Positions 1-7,848 of a DNA stretch of 19,555 nucleotides are shown here, piece after piece. Location of the stretch: contig JAGRLX010000098.1 of assembly GCA_020441605.1 (NCBI GenBank), forward strand, positions 2,600 to 22,154, in the 5' to 3' direction. Below the pieces are notes generated by a model. That model was not told the origin of the DNA, ran no database searches, and saw nothing but the letters and a program-made list of their open reading frames with translations. Each line of letters begins with the position of its first letter. The first letter of the stretch is position 1. A program made the translations under genes and the position numbers. The stretch comes from Alphaproteobacteria bacterium (GTDB lineage Bacteria; Pseudomonadota; Alphaproteobacteria; Rhizobiales; Aestuariivirgaceae).

Positions 1-1107
1 GGCGAGCGCATCGACTGGTGGTATCACAATCTGGGCTCGGTCACCGGCGCCGGCGTGGCTGAGATCACCAACCAGCTCGAATACGACGACGAGGTGGCCC
101 ATCATTCCATCGCCAAGATCTATGACCTGTCGCGCGGCGCTGACGACCGGCCCTGGTGCCTCACGGTGAGCTTCACCCATCCGCACGACCCTTACGTGGC
201 GCGGCGCAAGTATTGGGACCTCTATGAGACTTGCGCGCATCTTCTGCCGGAAGGCGATGCAATTGCCTATGACGACCAGGACCCGCATTCCAAGCGTCTC
301 ATGGATTCCTGCGACTGGCGGGCCTTCGACATCACCGACGAGCAGATTAAGCGGGCGCGGCGCGGCTATTTCGCCAACATCTCCTATATCGACGACAAGA
401 TCGGCGAGATTCTCGCAGCCCTCGACGCAGCGCGCCAGGAAGCCATCGTGGTCTTCGTCTCCGACCATGGCGACATGCTTGGCGAGCGTGGCCTGTGGTT
501 CAAGATGAACTTCTTCGAGGGCTCGGCGCGGGTGCCCCTGATGGTGGCGGCCCCTGGGCTTTCGCCGCACCTGGTCACCACCCCCGTATCCACCATCGAT
601 GTGACGCCAACGCTCTGCGAACTGGCGGGTGTCTCCATGGACGAGGTCATGCCGTGGACCGATGGCGAGAGCCTGGTGGCGCTGGCCAGGGGCGCGACCC
701 GCAGCGCCCCGGTCGCCATGGAATATGCCGCGGAAGGCTCCTGGGCGCCGCTCGTCGCCTTGCGCAAGGGGCCGTGGAAATATGTCTGTTGTGCGATCGA
801 CACAGATCAACTTTTCAATCTCGACGCCGATCCCGCCGAACGCCACAACCGCGTGGGCGATCCAGCAGCGCGTCCGGTGCTGGACGAGTTGCGTGCCATG
901 GCCAGTGCCCGCTGGGACCTCGGCCAGTTCGACGCCGCGGTGCGCGCCAGCCAGGCCCGGCGCTGGGTGGTTTACGAGGCGCTGCGCAACGGCGCCTATT
1001 TCCCTTGGGATTACCAGCCACTGCAGAAGGCCAGCGAGCGCTACATGCGCAATCACATGGACCTCAATATCCTGGAGGAAAGCAAACGCTTCCCACGCGG
1101 CGAGTGA
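1..1107 (+). CDS. betC: Choline-sulfatase BetC, 3' part (5' end outside window)
   Basis: Hydrolyses choline-O-sulfate to choline and sulfate in the cytoplasm, feeding glycine betaine synthesis or the use of choline as carbon, nitrogen and sulfur source. The frame is open from base 1, so the gene begins upstream; 368 codons are visible of a usual 500 or so. The Cys/Ser-x-Pro-x-Arg formylglycine motif must therefore lie outside. Visible are the substrate-pocket stretch FTHPHDPYVARRKYWDLY, the metal-binding SDHGDMLGERGLW followed by a conserved Lys (WFKMNFFEGS), and the family-specific C-terminal segment RRWVVYEAL...WDYQP...ASERYMRNHMDLN, which separates choline-sulfatases from other sulfatases. 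A GTG at 55 is internal and not a credible start. The next gene begins 69 bases downstream on the same strand, so an operon is likely. betI, betB and betA are not found on the 3' side, where they often sit in rhizobia. Confidence 0.93.
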   Translation, partial: GERIDWWYHNLGSVTGAGVAEITNQLEYDDEVAHHSIAKIYDLSRGADDRPWCLTVSFTHPHDPYVARRKYWDLYETCAHLLPEGDAIAYDDQDPHSKRLMDSCDWRAFDITDEQIKRARRGYFANISYIDDKIGEILAALDAARQEAIVVFVSDHGDMLGERGLWFKMNFFEGSARVPLMVAAPGLSPHLVTTPVSTIDVTPTLCELAGVSMDEVMPWTDGESLVALARGATRSAPVAMEYAAEGSWAPLVALRKGPWKYVCCAIDTDQLFNLDADPAERHNRVGDPAARPVLDELRAMASARWDLGQFDAAVRASQARRWVVYEALRNGAYFPWDYQPLQKASERYMRNHMDLNILEESKRFPRGE

Positions 1108-1176
1108 GACTGTTGCGGTTGCCCCGCGGCTCGCCCACAATGGGCCCGACGCCACAACTTCCGAGAGGGTGATCCG

Positions 1177-2061
1177 ATGATCAGCAATCCCATTCCCTGG
1201 CCCGATGGCGCGCGCTGCGCCTGCGCCATCACCTTCGACATGGATGCGGATTCGCTGATCCATGTCTCGCGCCCGCATGACAGCCATGACCGTCTCTATC
1301 CGATAACCATGGGCCGCTATGGGCCGACGGTCGCCATTCCCCGGATTCTCGAGACCTACCGCAGGTTCGGGCTGAAGCAGTCGTTCTTCATTCCCTCGTG
1401 GTGCATCGAGACCTATCCCGATGCGGTCGAAGCCATTCTCAAGGACGGTCACGAGATCGGCCAGCATGGCTATATCCATGAAGACCCGATCGAGACCAGG
1501 GGCGAGGCCCAGGCGGCCGCTTTTGCCCGGGCGCTTGACGTCCACATGAAGCACATTGGCAGGAAGCCGCGCGGCTACCGGGCGCCGGTCTACAACATTA
1601 CCCAGCAGGTGATCGATCTGCTTGTCGCCAATGGCTTCGTCTACGATTCGTCGCTGATGGCCGACGATATCCCCTATCTGATGAAGACGCCGGTGGGCGA
1701 CGTGTGGGAGGCTCCCGTGCACTGGGGTACCGACGACTGGCCGCCCTTCGCCCACTATGCCGAGATCGACTATCTGATGCCGGTCAAGGCGCCCTCGGAA
1801 GGCCTCCGGGCCTTCTGGGAGGAATTTGAGGCCGCCTACGAGGCCGGCGGCTTCTGGATGGGCATCTGGCATCCCTTCCTGACCGGACGGCTGGCGCGCT
1901 GGCGCCAGGTCGAGCACTGGCTCGAGGAAACACTGAAAACCAAGAAGGTGTGGTTCGCGCCGCTGGAAGAGATCATTGCCCATGTGGCAAAGGTCAGCGC
2001 CTCTGGCGGCTATGCGCCGCGGATCGAAAAGCTACCTTATTATGCAGGCCCTCAGGGCTGA
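1177..2061 (+). CDS. Polysaccharide deacetylase family (CE4/NodB-fold) hydrolase
   Basis: A 294-residue protein of the NodB/CE4 metal-dependent hydrolase fold, close to the subgroup that holds PuuE-type allantoinases and Helicobacter PgdA-like proteins. The metal triad can be seen: TFDMDAD (residues 19-25) supplies the Asp, and GHEIGQHGYIHE (91-102) supplies His97 and His101. RGYRAP follows, the motif-3 arginine segment. There is no signal peptide or membrane segment, so it probably acts in the cytoplasm on a small amide or C-N substrate rather than on polysaccharide; that is inference. The start is ATG 1177, preceded by GAGAGGG about seven bases upstream. It ends 13 bases before the ureohydrolase start, so the two are almost surely co-transcribed. 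True substrate unknown; an N-acyl or N-carbamoyl amine that yields a guanidino or amino acid would fit the context. Confidence 0.85.
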   Translation: MISNPIPWPDGARCACAITFDMDADSLIHVSRPHDSHDRLYPITMGRYGPTVAIPRILETYRRFGLKQSFFIPSWCIETYPDAVEAILKDGHEIGQHGYIHEDPIETRGEAQAAAFARALDVHMKHIGRKPRGYRAPVYNITQQVIDLLVANGFVYDSSLMADDIPYLMKTPVGDVWEAPVHWGTDDWPPFAHYAEIDYLMPVKAPSEGLRAFWEEFEAAYEAGGFWMGIWHPFLTGRLARWRQVEHWLEETLKTKKVWFAPLEEIIAHVAKVSASGGYAPRIEKLPYYAGPQG

Positions 2062-2074
2062 TGGAGATCCCCGC

Positions 2075-3025
2075 ATGAGCAAGTTCAACCAGCCGCTGGG
2101 CGGCAACGAGATGGCCCGTTTCGCAGGACCGGCCAGCATGATGCGGCTGCCGGCGCAGAAGACCGCGGAGGGGCTTGATGCCTGCTTCGTCGGCGTGCCC
2201 ATAGACATCGGCGCCTCCAACCGGTCGGGCACGCGCCACGGGCCGCGCCAGATCCGGGCTGAATCCTGCATGATCCGGCCCTACAACATGGCAACCCGGG
2301 CCAAGCCCTTCGAGTCGCTCCAGGTGGCCGATATCGGCGATGTCGCCATCAATACCTTCGATCTCAAGAAGACGGTCGGTATCATCGAGGCAGCCTACGA
2401 CGACATCCTGTCGCATGGCTGTATTCCGCTGACGCTGGGCGGCGATCATACCCTCACGCTGCCGATCCTCAGGGCCATGAAGAAGGTTCACGGGCCGGTG
2501 GCGATGATTCATGTCGATGCCCACGCCGACATCAACGACGAGATGTTCGGCGAGAAGATCGCCCATGGCACCCCGTTCCGCCGGGCTGTCGAGGAAGGCC
2601 TGCTGGCTTGTGACAAGGTCTTTCAGATCGGCCTGCGGGGGTCGGGCTATTCACCCGACGACTTCGATTGGCCGCGGCAGCAGGGCTTCACCGTGATCGA
2701 AGCGGAGAAGTGCTGGTACAAGTCGCTGGCCCCGCTGATGGAAGAGGTGCGGACCAAGATCGGCGACCACCCGGTCTACCTCACCTATGACATCGACAGC
2801 CTCGATCCGGCCTTTGCACCGGGAACCGGCACCGTCGAAGTGGGTGGGCTCAGCACCTGGCAGGCATTGGAAATCATTCGCGGCTGCCGCGGCCTCAATC
2901 TGGTGGGTGGCGATCTGGTTGAGGTGTCGCCGCCATTCGATCCGTCGGGTAATACCGCCCTGATCGGGGCCAATTTCCTTTACGAGATGCTGTGCGTTCT
3001 GCCCGGCGTTGCCTACGGCGCCTGA
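2075..3025 (+). CDS. gbuA: Guanidinobutyrase-like ureohydrolase (agmatinase/arginase family)
   Basis: Binuclear-manganese hydrolase that releases urea from a guanidino compound; 316 residues, normal for the family. All expected metal ligands are visible: His125 in GGDHT, Asp148, His150 and Asp152 in DAHAD, and Asp239 and Asp241 in YDIDSLDP. The N-terminal stretch NQPLGGNEMARFAGPASMMR and the end LIGANFLYEMLCVLPGV closely match, as I remember them, guanidinobutyrase GbuA of Pseudomonas (4-guanidinobutyrate to GABA and urea) more than SpeB agmatinase. Related guanidinopropionases share these traits, so the exact substrate is not settled. ATG 2075 is chosen because GGAG at 2063-2066 lies eight bases upstream; the longer frame from 1976 runs inside the preceding gene. 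Coupled to the deacetylase-like gene by a 13-base gap. Its GABA product would be the substrate of the GabT encoded at 7849-9150. Confidence 0.88.
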   Translation: MSKFNQPLGGNEMARFAGPASMMRLPAQKTAEGLDACFVGVPIDIGASNRSGTRHGPRQIRAESCMIRPYNMATRAKPFESLQVADIGDVAINTFDLKKTVGIIEAAYDDILSHGCIPLTLGGDHTLTLPILRAMKKVHGPVAMIHVDAHADINDEMFGEKIAHGTPFRRAVEEGLLACDKVFQIGLRGSGYSPDDFDWPRQQGFTVIEAEKCWYKSLAPLMEEVRTKIGDHPVYLTYDIDSLDPAFAPGTGTVEVGGLSTWQALEIIRGCRGLNLVGGDLVEVSPPFDPSGNTALIGANFLYEMLCVLPGVAYGA

Positions 3026-3098
3026 ATCGATCCGCCACCATCAATCCGGCGCTCAGCGCAGCGGGCAAACAGTTTCCACCATTGGCCCGGCTGTTGCG

Positions 3099-4559
3099 CT
3101 AGGTTCCGCAGAAGGTGCGATAGGCTGCGCGCCCCGGCTCCGGCGGTTCGGCATAGTCCGACCTGTCTGGCTGGTCGTCGTAGGGCCGCGAGAGCACGTC
3201 GAGGAGCGCGTCGAAGGGGCCCAGGTCCGCGTCGTTCACTGCAGCTTCCAGGGCTTGTTCAACCCGGTGGTTGCGGGGAATGAAGGCCGGATTGGCGCCC
3301 TTCATGACAACACTTCGCTGTTGCGGCGTAAGGGCCTCCCTGTTGCCACGCGCCTGCCAGCGGGCAAGCCAGGCATCGAAACCCGCGAGATCGAGGAACA
3401 TGCCGCGCAGGGTTTCAAGGTCTCGCGCATCGCTCAGCCGGCGGAAGGTCAAGGTAAAGTCGGCGCGCGAGCGCTGCATCATGTCAAGCAGGTCCTGGAT
3501 CAGGACTTCGTCTTCCGCCTCGTCGGTCACCAGGCCAAGCTTGCGCCGCATCCCTGACTGCCAATGGCCGGTGAAGATGTCGGCGAACCCCTGTATCCGC
3601 GCCGTTGCGATGGCGACGGCCTTGTCACCATCCGCGTCAATCAGCGGCAAGAGGGTTTCGGCAAGCCGGGCAAGGTTCCACTGGGCAATCGAGGCCTGGT
3701 TGCCATAGGCATAGCGGCCGAACTCATCGATCGAACTGAATACCGTCTGCGGGTCGAATTCATCCATGAAGGCGCAGGGGCCGAAATCGATGGTCTCGCC
3801 GGAGACTGCCATGTTGTCGGTGTTCATCACGCCATGGATGAATCCAACCAGCATCCACCGTGCCACCAGCGCGGCCTGGCGCTCGATGATGCTGTCCAGC
3901 ATCGCCAGGTATGGTGAGGGCCCACTGCGCAGCTCGGGATAGTGGCGCGCGATCACATGGTCGGCGAGCTGGCGCAGCTTGTCGATCTCTCCACGGACAG
4001 CAAAGAACTGGAAGGTGCCGACGCGGATGTGGCTTCGCGCCACGCGGGTGAGGACGGCACCCGGCAGGATCCGTTCGCGATAGACCTGCTCGCCGGTCAC
4101 CACGGCGGCCAGGGCCCGCGTTGCCGGAATGCCGAGGGCATGCATAGCCTCGCTCACCAGGTATTCGCGCAGCACTGGCCCTAGCGCGGCCCGGCCGTCG
4201 CCGCGGCGCGAGAACGGCGTGGGCCCGGATCCCTTGAGCTGAATGTCGCGGCGGATGCCGTCGCGCCCGATCACTTCGCCGAGAAGGATGGCGCGGCCAT
4301 CACCGAGTTGCGGCACGAAGTGGCCGAACTGGTGGCCAGCATAGGCCATGGCGATGGGATCGGCGCCGGCGGGCAACCGGTTGCCGGAAAAAATCGCAGC
4401 CGCCATTTCGGGTTCCAGGCGGGCGACATCGATGCCCAGTTCCTCGGCAAGGGCAGCGTTGAACTTCACCGTCACCGGCCTGGCTACCGGCGTCGGCGGA
4501 ACTCGCGCATAGAACCCGTCAAGCTCGCGGGCATAACTGTTGTCGAATGCGAAGGGCAT
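3099..4559 (-). CDS. selO: Protein adenylyltransferase SelO (YdiU/UPF0061)
   Basis: Pseudokinase-fold enzyme that transfers AMP from ATP to Ser, Thr or Tyr of protein substrates, linked in bacteria and mitochondria to redox homeostasis. 486 residues, the usual size. Motifs in order: MAYAGHQFGHFVPQLGDGRA (71-90), QLKGSGPTPFSRRGDGRAA (107-125) with the nucleotide-contacting Lys109, REYLVSEAMHALGIP (131-145), and the inverted catalytic core HGVMNTDN (242-249) with DFG (258-260), giving Asp248, Asn249 and Asp258 as the expected metal and base residues. The C-terminus is FCGT with Cys484, the position that is selenocysteine in many eukaryotic homologues. Start ATG at 4559; only a weak GAACGAAG lies upstream. 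It follows the acyl-CoA ligase gene after 75 bases on the same strand and converges with the ureohydrolase gene (73-base gap), so it may be the last gene of a three-gene unit or have its own promoter. Confidence 0.95.
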   Translation of the reverse strand: MPFAFDNSYARELDGFYARVPPTPVARPVTVKFNAALAEELGIDVARLEPEMAAAIFSGNRLPAGADPIAMAYAGHQFGHFVPQLGDGRAILLGEVIGRDGIRRDIQLKGSGPTPFSRRGDGRAALGPVLREYLVSEAMHALGIPATRALAAVVTGEQVYRERILPGAVLTRVARSHIRVGTFQFFAVRGEIDKLRQLADHVIARHYPELRSGPSPYLAMLDSIIERQAALVARWMLVGFIHGVMNTDNMAVSGETIDFGPCAFMDEFDPQTVFSSIDEFGRYAYGNQASIAQWNLARLAETLLPLIDADGDKAVAIATARIQGFADIFTGHWQSGMRRKLGLVTDEAEDEVLIQDLLDMMQRSRADFTLTFRRLSDARDLETLRGMFLDLAGFDAWLARWQARGNREALTPQQRSVVMKGANPAFIPRNHRVEQALEAAVNDADLGPFDALLDVLSRPYDDQPDRSDYAEPPEPGRAAYRTFCGT

Positions 4560-4634
4560 CTTCGTTCACCGAAAAGAAGCATAGCGCGTCAGGGCTGGAA
4601 GTGAAATGCTCCACCCCTCAGACCACGCACCGGG

Positions 4635-6272
4635 TCAAGTGTCCGGGAACCTGTAGTCCCTGAACTGCTCGCGCAACGTGAGCTTGGAAATCTTGCCTGT
4701 GGCCGTGTGCGGGATCTCGCTGACGAAGACGACATCGTCCGGCATCCACCATTTGGCGATCTGGCCTTCGAGATGGGCCAGCACGGCGGATTTCGTCACA
4801 GTCGCGCCGGGCTTGACAACTACCACCAGCAGTGGCCGCTCATCCCACTTGGGATGGGGCAAACCGATGGCCGCGGCTTCCTGCACGCCGGAACACCCCA
4901 GCGCGAGGTTTTCCAGATCGATCGAGGATATCCACTCGCCACCCGACTTTATCACATCCTTGGAACGATCAGTGACGTTCATGTAGCCGAATTCATCGAT
5001 GGTGGCGACGTCTCCGGTATCGAACCAGCCGTCGGCATCGAAGGCCGAAGCACCCTCGCCCTTGAAATAACAGCGGGCTACGGCCGGGCCCCTCACTTTC
5101 AACCTGCCGAAGGTCGTGCCATCGTGTGGCAGGGTTTTGCCTTCATCATCCGTGATCTTCATGTCGACCATGAAGGGCGGACGGCCCTGCTTGAGCTTGA
5201 GGCGCCACCACTGGTCATCGGACAGACGCAGGGCGGCCCCCGACCGGGTCGAGAGCGAGCCGATGGGGCTCATCTCGGTCATGCCCCAGGCATGGATGAC
5301 ATCGGTGCCATAATTATCGACAAAGGCCTTCATGACCGCCTCCGGACAGGCCGAGCCGCCGATGATCACCCGTTCGAGATGAGGCAGCTTCAGATCCGGG
5401 TTCTGTTCGAGATACTGCAACAGCATCAGCCAGACGGTGGGCACGGCCGCGGTGATCGTCACCCGGCCCGTATCGAGCATCTCGTAGATCGATGCACCAT
5501 CGAGTTTGGGTCCCGGCATGACCATGGCGGCGCCCGACAAGGGACCGGAATAGGCAATCGACCAGGCATTGGCATGGAACATGGGCACCACCGGCATCAT
5601 CCGGTCGCGGCTCGAGACGGCGAAAGCATCTCCCAGCGCGCACATCATGCCGTGGAGCACGTTGGACCGGTGCGAATAGACAACGCCTTTCGGGTTCCCG
5701 GTGGTTCCGGACGTGTAACACATGCCGCAGGCCGTGTTCTCGTCGAACTCGGGCCATTGGAATTCTGGGTCGCCCAAGGCGATCAGATCTTCGTAGCATA
5801 GCGGGTTTCGCAGCGTGGTGCCGACCGGCATGTGGTCGGCGTCGGTCATAATGACGAAGCCCTTCACGTCCGGCAGGCGATCCTGCAACTTCTCGAATAG
5901 AGAAACAAAGCTCAGATCGATGAAGATCCACTCATCTTCGGCGTGGTTGACAATGTATTCGAGCTGGTCGGCAAAGAGCCGCGGGTTGAGCGTGTGGACA
6001 ATCGCGCCCGCACCCATGATCGCGTACCAGATCTCGAGGTGGCGCCAGGTATTCCAGGCCATGGTGCCGACTACGGTCCCCAGCTTGACCCGCAGGCGCT
6101 GCTGGGCCGCGCTGGCGAGAGACCGGGCACGGCGGTCGAGTTGTGCATAGGTGGTACAATGGATCGGGCCTTCGACGCTGCGCGAGACGATTTCAGTCGT
6201 CCCATGCCAACGCGCCGCATGGTCGAGCACGCGATGCACGAGCAGTGGAAATTCCTGCATCAGTCCGAGCAT
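4635..6272 (-). CDS. Fatty-acid/medium-chain acyl-CoA ligase (AMP-binding, FadD/DmdB-like)
   Basis: ATP-dependent adenylate-forming enzyme that joins a carboxylic acid to CoA. 545 residues with every core motif: P-loop YTSGTTGNPKG (186-196), AWGMTEMSP (328-336), GWFDTGDV (415-422), hinge DRSKDVIKSGGEWISS (435-450) and the C-terminal catalytic Lys527 in PHTATGKISK. The N-terminus, MLGLMQEFPLLVHRVLDHAA, and the segment HLEIWYAIMGAGAIVHTLNPRL (about 78-99) resemble the group containing 3-methylmercaptopropionyl-CoA ligase DmdB and medium-chain acyl-CoA synthetases. The acid chain length or identity cannot be read from sequence, and no other DMSP-degradation (dmd) gene is in the window. The start ATG at 6272 has GGGAGAAG directly upstream. 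It lies 73 bases downstream of the amidase gene on the same strand; an amidase releasing an acid and a ligase activating it would make a sensible pair, which is inference. Confidence 0.9.
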   Translation of the reverse strand: MLGLMQEFPLLVHRVLDHAARWHGTTEIVSRSVEGPIHCTTYAQLDRRARSLASAAQQRLRVKLGTVVGTMAWNTWRHLEIWYAIMGAGAIVHTLNPRLFADQLEYIVNHAEDEWIFIDLSFVSLFEKLQDRLPDVKGFVIMTDADHMPVGTTLRNPLCYEDLIALGDPEFQWPEFDENTACGMCYTSGTTGNPKGVVYSHRSNVLHGMMCALGDAFAVSSRDRMMPVVPMFHANAWSIAYSGPLSGAAMVMPGPKLDGASIYEMLDTGRVTITAAVPTVWLMLLQYLEQNPDLKLPHLERVIIGGSACPEAVMKAFVDNYGTDVIHAWGMTEMSPIGSLSTRSGAALRLSDDQWWRLKLKQGRPPFMVDMKITDDEGKTLPHDGTTFGRLKVRGPAVARCYFKGEGASAFDADGWFDTGDVATIDEFGYMNVTDRSKDVIKSGGEWISSIDLENLALGCSGVQEAAAIGLPHPKWDERPLLVVVVKPGATVTKSAVLAHLEGQIAKWWMPDDVVFVSEIPHTATGKISKLTLREQFRDYRFPDT

Positions 6273-6345
6273 TCGTCTTCTCCCAAATTGCGCCCTGCAG
6301 AACGTCTCTTGTGGCCCCGGCTTTAGCCAGAAGCCGAGTTGAGCG

Positions 6346-7755
6346 CTAGTTCACGCGCGGGTCAATTGGCGTGATGGCGCCAAGGCCCAGGACTTCCTCG
6401 ATCAACCTGGCGCCAGCCAAAAGACGCGCCTCGGCGCGGCAAGGTGCCACGATCTGCAATCCAACCGGCAGCCCGTCAGCGGTGAAGCCACAGGGGATCG
6501 AGATCGCCGGGCAGCAGCACAGCGTTATGGCATGGACGATCATCAGCCAGTCGACGTAGCTTTCTAGTTTCACGCCGTCGCATTCGACCACATAGCGCTG
6601 CTCCACCGGAAAGGGTGGCACGATGGTGGTGGGGCAGAGTAGCAAATCATAGGTGTCGAAGAACCGGTGCATCCGGGCGAACATGGCACCGCGCTGGGAC
6701 TCGGCCCTGGCGATGTCCTCGCCAGACAGCCGCAAGCCCTTCTCGATATTCCAGACCACTTCCGGCTTGATCAGGTCACGATGCTTCTCGAGCAGAGGCC
6801 CCATGTTGGCATAGGACAGCGCACGCAGGACTTGGGCGCAGTCGCGGGTTTCGCTCAGATCTGGATGAGCCTCCTCGACGATGACCCCCGCTTCATCAAA
6901 GCGCCGGGCTGCAGTCATGACAATGTTACCGACCTCGCGGTCGACAGGCGGCAGACCGAGATCGCGCGAGATCGCCACGCGCTTGGGTTTCCAGCCCGAA
7001 CGTGCCGCAGCCAGATAGGACGTACCATCAGACGGAAGGGAGACCGGGTCCTCCGGCTCCTCGCCCACCATGGCATCGAAGAACAATGCCAGGTCCTCGA
7101 CATTGCGCGCCATCGGACCTTCGACCACCAGGGTGCCGTCGATCTTGGAAAAAACCGATGCCGCCACCCGGCCGGGGGACGGGCGCATGCCGACCACGCC
7201 GCAGAAGCTGGCAGGATTGCGCAGGGAACCGCCAAGATCCGAGCCATGGGCCACCCAGGCCGTGCCGGTGGCCAGGGCTGCGGCTGCGCCGCCGGACGAA
7301 CCAGATGCGGACAATCGTGTGTTCCAGGGATTGCGGGTGGCCCCGAAGACCTCGTTGAAAGTATTGGCCCCGGCGCCGAACTCGGGCGAGTTGGACATGG
7401 CATAGATGACCCCGCCGCGCTCTTCGATGTGGCGCACGACGATGTCCGAAGTCTCGGCGATCCGGTCCCTGTAGATCGGTGAGCATTGCGTCGAACGCAC
7501 CCCCGCCACGTCGACGAGGTCCTTGATCGGCACCGGCAATCCGGCAAGAGGCCCGCGCTCCGCGACAGGCTTGCGCATCAGGGCTTCGGCACTTGTGCGC
7601 GCCCGGTCAAAACATCGTGTCGGCAGCGCGTTGACGGTTCCGTCAACCTTGGCAACCCTGTCCTCCAGGGCGTCGAGACAATCAAGAGGCGAAATTTCGC
7701 CGCTTTGCAGCCGTTCAACGATTTCCGTTGCGGCCATGCGGATCAGTTCTGGCAT
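6346..7755 (-). CDS. Amidase (amidase signature family)
   Basis: Hydrolyses a carboxamide or related C-N bond through a Ser-cisSer-Lys triad. With ATG at 7755 the protein has 469 residues. Lys78 is in LPVPIKDLVD, the cis-Ser is in SASGSSGGAAAALATG (149-164), and the acyl-enzyme nucleophile is Ser177 in GSDLGGSLRNPASFCG (171-186). The C-terminal LPVGLQIVAP is also typical. I prefer 7755 over an upstream in-frame ATG at 7836 because AAGGA lies seven bases before 7755, because a good sigma-70-like promoter (7781-7809, minus) sits between the two, and because the extra 27 residues are basic and unconserved in look. No signal peptide, so cytoplasmic. It is not GatA: no GatB or GatC is nearby, and the protein is a stand-alone catabolic type. 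Substrate unknown. Divergent from gabT with 93 bases between start codons. Confidence 0.9.
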   Translation of the reverse strand: MPELIRMAATEIVERLQSGEISPLDCLDALEDRVAKVDGTVNALPTRCFDRARTSAEALMRKPVAERGPLAGLPVPIKDLVDVAGVRSTQCSPIYRDRIAETSDIVVRHIEERGGVIYAMSNSPEFGAGANTFNEVFGATRNPWNTRLSASGSSGGAAAALATGTAWVAHGSDLGGSLRNPASFCGVVGMRPSPGRVAASVFSKIDGTLVVEGPMARNVEDLALFFDAMVGEEPEDPVSLPSDGTSYLAAARSGWKPKRVAISRDLGLPPVDREVGNIVMTAARRFDEAGVIVEEAHPDLSETRDCAQVLRALSYANMGPLLEKHRDLIKPEVVWNIEKGLRLSGEDIARAESQRGAMFARMHRFFDTYDLLLCPTTIVPPFPVEQRYVVECDGVKLESYVDWLMIVHAITLCCCPAISIPCGFTADGLPVGLQIVAPCRAEARLLAGARLIEEVLGLGAITPIDPRVN

Positions 7756-7780
7756 AGGGGAATCCTTGTTGCGTTGCCGA

Positions 7781-7809
7781 ATTGAATCCGTTTGCCGCGC
7801 ACCCGTCAA
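7781..7809 (-). promoter_or_regulatory. Putative sigma-70-type promoter of the amidase gene
   Basis: Read on the minus strand: -35 TTGACG (7804-7809), a 17-base spacer, and -10 TTCAAT (7781-7786). Matches to consensus are 5/6 and 4/6 with ideal spacing. It would place transcription start near 7774 and leave about 20 bases of leader containing the AAGGA ribosome site. Sequence match only. Confidence 0.5.
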
Positions 7810-7848
7810 CAGGCGTAAAAGCCGCCCCAACCACAAGAGGAGAACATC

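Noticed and set aside
1133..1145. GCCCA-CAA-TGGGC hairpin between betC and the CE4 gene
   Set aside because: Only five base pairs with a 3-base loop, no T-run, and located between genes that look co-transcribed.
1976..2074. Upstream start for the ureohydrolase inside the preceding gene
   Set aside because: GGAG at 2063-2066 and the family N-terminus point to ATG 2075.
3009..4604. Long plus-strand frames opposite selO and similar long antisense frames elsewhere
   Set aside because: These are shadows caused by high G+C at third positions; their translations show no domains, and the opposite strand encodes clear family members.
4635..6272. Idea that the ligase is DmdB of DMSP degradation
   Set aside because: Sequence resembles that group, but no other dmd gene is in the window, so only the broad acyl-CoA ligase call is kept.
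6318..6336. CGGCTT-N7-AAGCCG inverted repeat between amidase and acyl-CoA ligase
   Set aside because: Six base pairs with no T-run on the transcribed strand; too weak to call a terminator.
7756..7836. N-terminal extension of the amidase to an ATG at 7836
   Set aside because: A good minus-strand promoter lies inside it and AAGGA precedes the ATG at 7755.
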